From Elusimicrobiota bacterium (GTDB lineage: Bacteria; Elusimicrobiota; Elusimicrobia; FEN-1173), in assembly GCA_003158755.1 (NCBI GenBank), contig PMLF01000329.1, forward strand, positions 414 through 7,008: a DNA stretch of 6,595 nt, given 5' to 3'. Positions 5,705 through 6,595 of this stretch are shown here, one piece after another (the first letter of the stretch is position 1; each line of letters opens with the position of its first letter). The notes beneath the pieces are model-generated. The model made no database searches. It was not told where the DNA came from and worked only from the letters and a program-made list of their open reading frames with translations. A program made the position numbers and the translations under genes.

Positions 5705-6252
5705 GAGAGGTTGGGCTCCAGCAGGCCGTAGGATCCGTCCTGCCGTTTGTAGAGGATGGACAACTGGTCGTCGTTCATGAAAACCGTGAAACCGTGTTTC
5801 TTGACTTCCAACTCCTCCACGGCTTCGGCCACCGACATGGGGTAGGGCGTGAACCGGGTGACGCGGCTGAGGCGGGGCGCCTGGACGCCGTCGTCGGAAC
5901 CTTCCGTGATCAGCGGGAGTTCTTCGGGAGCGGGGACCATCCGCAGGGATTGCACCGAGCGGCGGCCCCGCACGCGCTTGTCCTTCTGACGGGCCATGTG
6001 CTTGTGAAGCTTTTCCACCACCAGGTCCACTCCGGCGTACAGATCGGCGGCCTCGCCTTCGGCGCGAAAATCCGTGTGGCCCGCGGCGTGGACGACGATC
6101 TCGGCCAGATGACGGTCTTTCTGAACGTCCAGGATGACGTGGGCGCGGACGGCGGAGTTGAAGTGGCGGGCGACGCGGGCGAGGCGTTTCTCGACGTAAT
6201 CGGCCAACGCCGGGGTGAGTTCGATATGACGTGCGGTGATATGGATCTGCAT
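5701..6252 (-). CDS. hpf: Long-form ribosome hibernation promoting factor
   Basis: HPF binds the 30S subunit in the mRNA/tRNA channel and, in its long form, dimerises 70S ribosomes into inactive 100S particles during starvation. The protein has 183 residues, the long form. The N-terminal ribosome-binding domain begins MQIHITARHIELTPAL and covers about 1-95 with the usual basic helices (VEKLHKHMARQKDKR, 79-93). A linker of about 30 residues follows. The C-terminal dimerisation domain (about 128-180) shows VTRFTPYPMSVAEAVEELE and QDGSYGLLEP (171-180). ATG 6252 is chosen because it begins the conserved domain and has AAAGGA eight bases upstream. Upstream TTG codons at 6393 and 6422 would add residues unlike the family. 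It is the first clear gene of the operon, downstream of a candidate promoter; rpoN, a frequent upstream neighbour, is not in the window. Confidence 0.95.
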   Translation of the reverse strand: MQIHITARHIELTPALADYVEKRLARVARHFNSAVRAHVILDVQKDRHLAEIVVHAAGHTDFRAEGEAADLYAGVDLVVEKLHKHMARQKDKRVRGRRSVQSLRMVPAPEELPLITEGSDDGVQAPRLSRVTRFTPYPMSVAEAVEELEVKKHGFTVFMNDDQLSILYKRQDGSYGLLEPNLS

Positions 6253-6260
6253 GGAGGAAA

Positions 6261-6266
6261 TCCTTT
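6261..6266 (-). promoter_or_regulatory. hpf Shine-Dalgarno within small hairpins
   Basis: The minus strand reads AAAGGA eight bases before the hpf ATG. Two short alternative hairpins compete around it: GGAAA-GGA-TTTCC (6268-6256) would bury most of it, while TTCCGG-CATC-CCGGAA (6280-6265) would leave most of it open. The site decides the hpf start; a regulatory role for the hairpins is inference. Confidence 0.6.
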
Positions 6267-6393
6267 CCGGGATGCCGGAACCGGGTTCAGCGACCCCAAT
6301 TCGAGCGGCGATTTTGCGGCTTTCGGCCACCACGCCGAACCATCGAATGCGCCCGTCCGGGTCATCATCGGCCTCGGCGAACTGGTGAACCAA

Positions 6394-6422
6394 TTTTTAG
6401 CAAATCCGGCGGAAAGCGTCAA
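6394..6422 (-). promoter_or_regulatory. Candidate sigma-70 promoter of the operon
   Basis: On the minus strand TTGACG (6422-6417; five of six consensus bases) and TAAAAA (6399-6394; four of six) are 17 bases apart. Transcription would begin near 6387, giving a leader of about 135 bases before hpf. The region is visibly more AT-rich than the genes and has an AT-rich inverted repeat directly upstream. No other equally good promoter was seen before hpf. Confidence 0.45.
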
Positions 6423-6444
6423 AAAATCGTTTGTTAAGATTTTT
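6422..6444. repeat. AT-rich inverted repeat abutting the -35 box
   Basis: AAAAATC (6422-6428) and GATTTTT (6438-6444) are perfect seven-base inverted arms around a nine-base spacer. The repeat overlaps the -35 box of the candidate hpf promoter by one base. It could act as an UP-like element or an operator, or as a weak hairpin; nothing in the sequence tells which. Confidence 0.4.
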
Positions 6445-6580
6445 CGCCACCTCCTTCAAAACAGCGGAATCCTGAAACCATGCGGCTTACTCGTCGAACC
6501 GCGGCGGCAGGATGATTCCCAAGAGCCACAGCTGTCCGGTTAAACATCGACGGTAATTTGCTCTCGGTTTGTTTTTCCCC

Positions 6581-6595
6581 CTCCTTTGTAAGGAG
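6581..6595. repeat. Short perfect palindrome at the right edge
   Basis: CTCCTT (6581-6586) and AAGGAG (6590-6595) are perfect inverted arms around TGT. The flanking CCCC on the left suggests the stem could be longer if G residues follow outside the window. It may be half of a terminator, or AAGGAG may be the Shine-Dalgarno of a rightward gene starting beyond the edge. The truncation prevents a decision. Confidence 0.35.

Larger units (their letters stand above)
6253..6595. other. Upstream region without a convincing gene
   Basis: No recognisable protein is encoded on either strand here. Minus-strand frames open from the right edge end at 6434 and 6487 and resemble no family I know. The stretch holds the candidate promoter and inverted repeat, the hpf leader with its hairpins, and an unusually perfect Shine-Dalgarno-like GAAGGAGGTG (6457-6448) with no properly spaced start codon. 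A palindrome sits at the extreme right edge. A divergent or upstream gene may begin or end just outside the window. Confidence 0.5.

Noticed and set aside
6253..6393. N-terminal extension of hpf to TTG 6393
   Set aside because: The added 47 residues do not resemble HPF, the ATG at 6252 begins the conserved domain exactly, and a good AAAGGA precedes it.
5407..6543. A 378-codon plus-strand open frame opposite ptsN, hpf and the leader
   Set aside because: It crosses two conserved genes and the promoter region on the other strand and shows no recognisable domain.
6487..6595. Minus-strand frame open from the right edge ending ...LGIILPPRFDE
   Set aside because: Only 35 codons are visible, no start is seen and no family is recognised; it does not resemble the C-terminus of RpoN, the usual upstream neighbour.
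1..6595. Search for CRISPR arrays, insertion sequences, tRNA/rRNA genes or defence modules
   Set aside because: No regularly spaced repeats, transposase motifs, tRNA cloverleaf or nuclease/toxin domains were seen; every convincing gene belongs to the PTS/regulatory operon.

Overview
The window is one compact, GC-rich, leftward-reading operon (everything convincing is on the minus strand) from a Gram-negative-type bacterium. The gene set is hpf, ptsN, hprK, rapZ and yvcK followed by a complete mannose-family PTS permease. It recalls the regulatory clusters of deltaproteobacterial lineages and of phyla such as Elusimicrobiota or Omnitrophota. The sequence alone does not settle the phylum, and that placement is inference.

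Layout in transcription order, right to left. Bases 6595-6253 hold no convincing gene; they carry a plausible sigma-70 promoter (6394-6422) beside an AT-rich inverted repeat, then a leader with small hairpins at the hpf ribosome binding site. Next come hpf (6252-5701, long-form ribosome hibernation factor), ptsN (5657-5199, Ntr-type EIIA), hprK (5209-4238, HPr kinase/phosphorylase), rapZ (4228-3350, P-loop RNase adapter/nucleotide-binding protein) and yvcK (3350-2376, gluconeogenesis-factor family). The Man-family PTS follows as four separate genes: EIIA (2379-1972), EIIB (1967-1491), EIIC (1494-859) and EIID (862-65). At the left edge the first ten codons of another leftward gene (30-1) appear behind a good Shine-Dalgarno; the position and first residues suggest HPr (ptsH), but the window ends before this can be shown.

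How the genes fit together: HprK would phosphorylate and dephosphorylate the regulatory serine of HPr. HPr (presumed just outside) would pass phosphate to the Man EIIA, then EIIB, then to substrate moving through EIIC/EIID, and probably to PtsN as well. RapZ and YvcK link carbon and cell-envelope precursor metabolism to this system, and HPF couples it to ribosome dormancy. Junctions overlap or are separated by only a few bases (ATGA, GTGA, TAATG), and strong Shine-Dalgarno sites are seen only before hpf and before the left-edge gene, so the interior is probably translated largely by coupling.

I see no mobile element, CRISPR array, tRNA, rRNA or defence system. The points most worth a second look are the embedding of a whole sugar permease in the regulatory cluster, a 16-codon ORF that exactly bridges hpf and ptsN, a terminator-like hairpin inside the 3' end of the EIID gene, and the structured region upstream of hpf.
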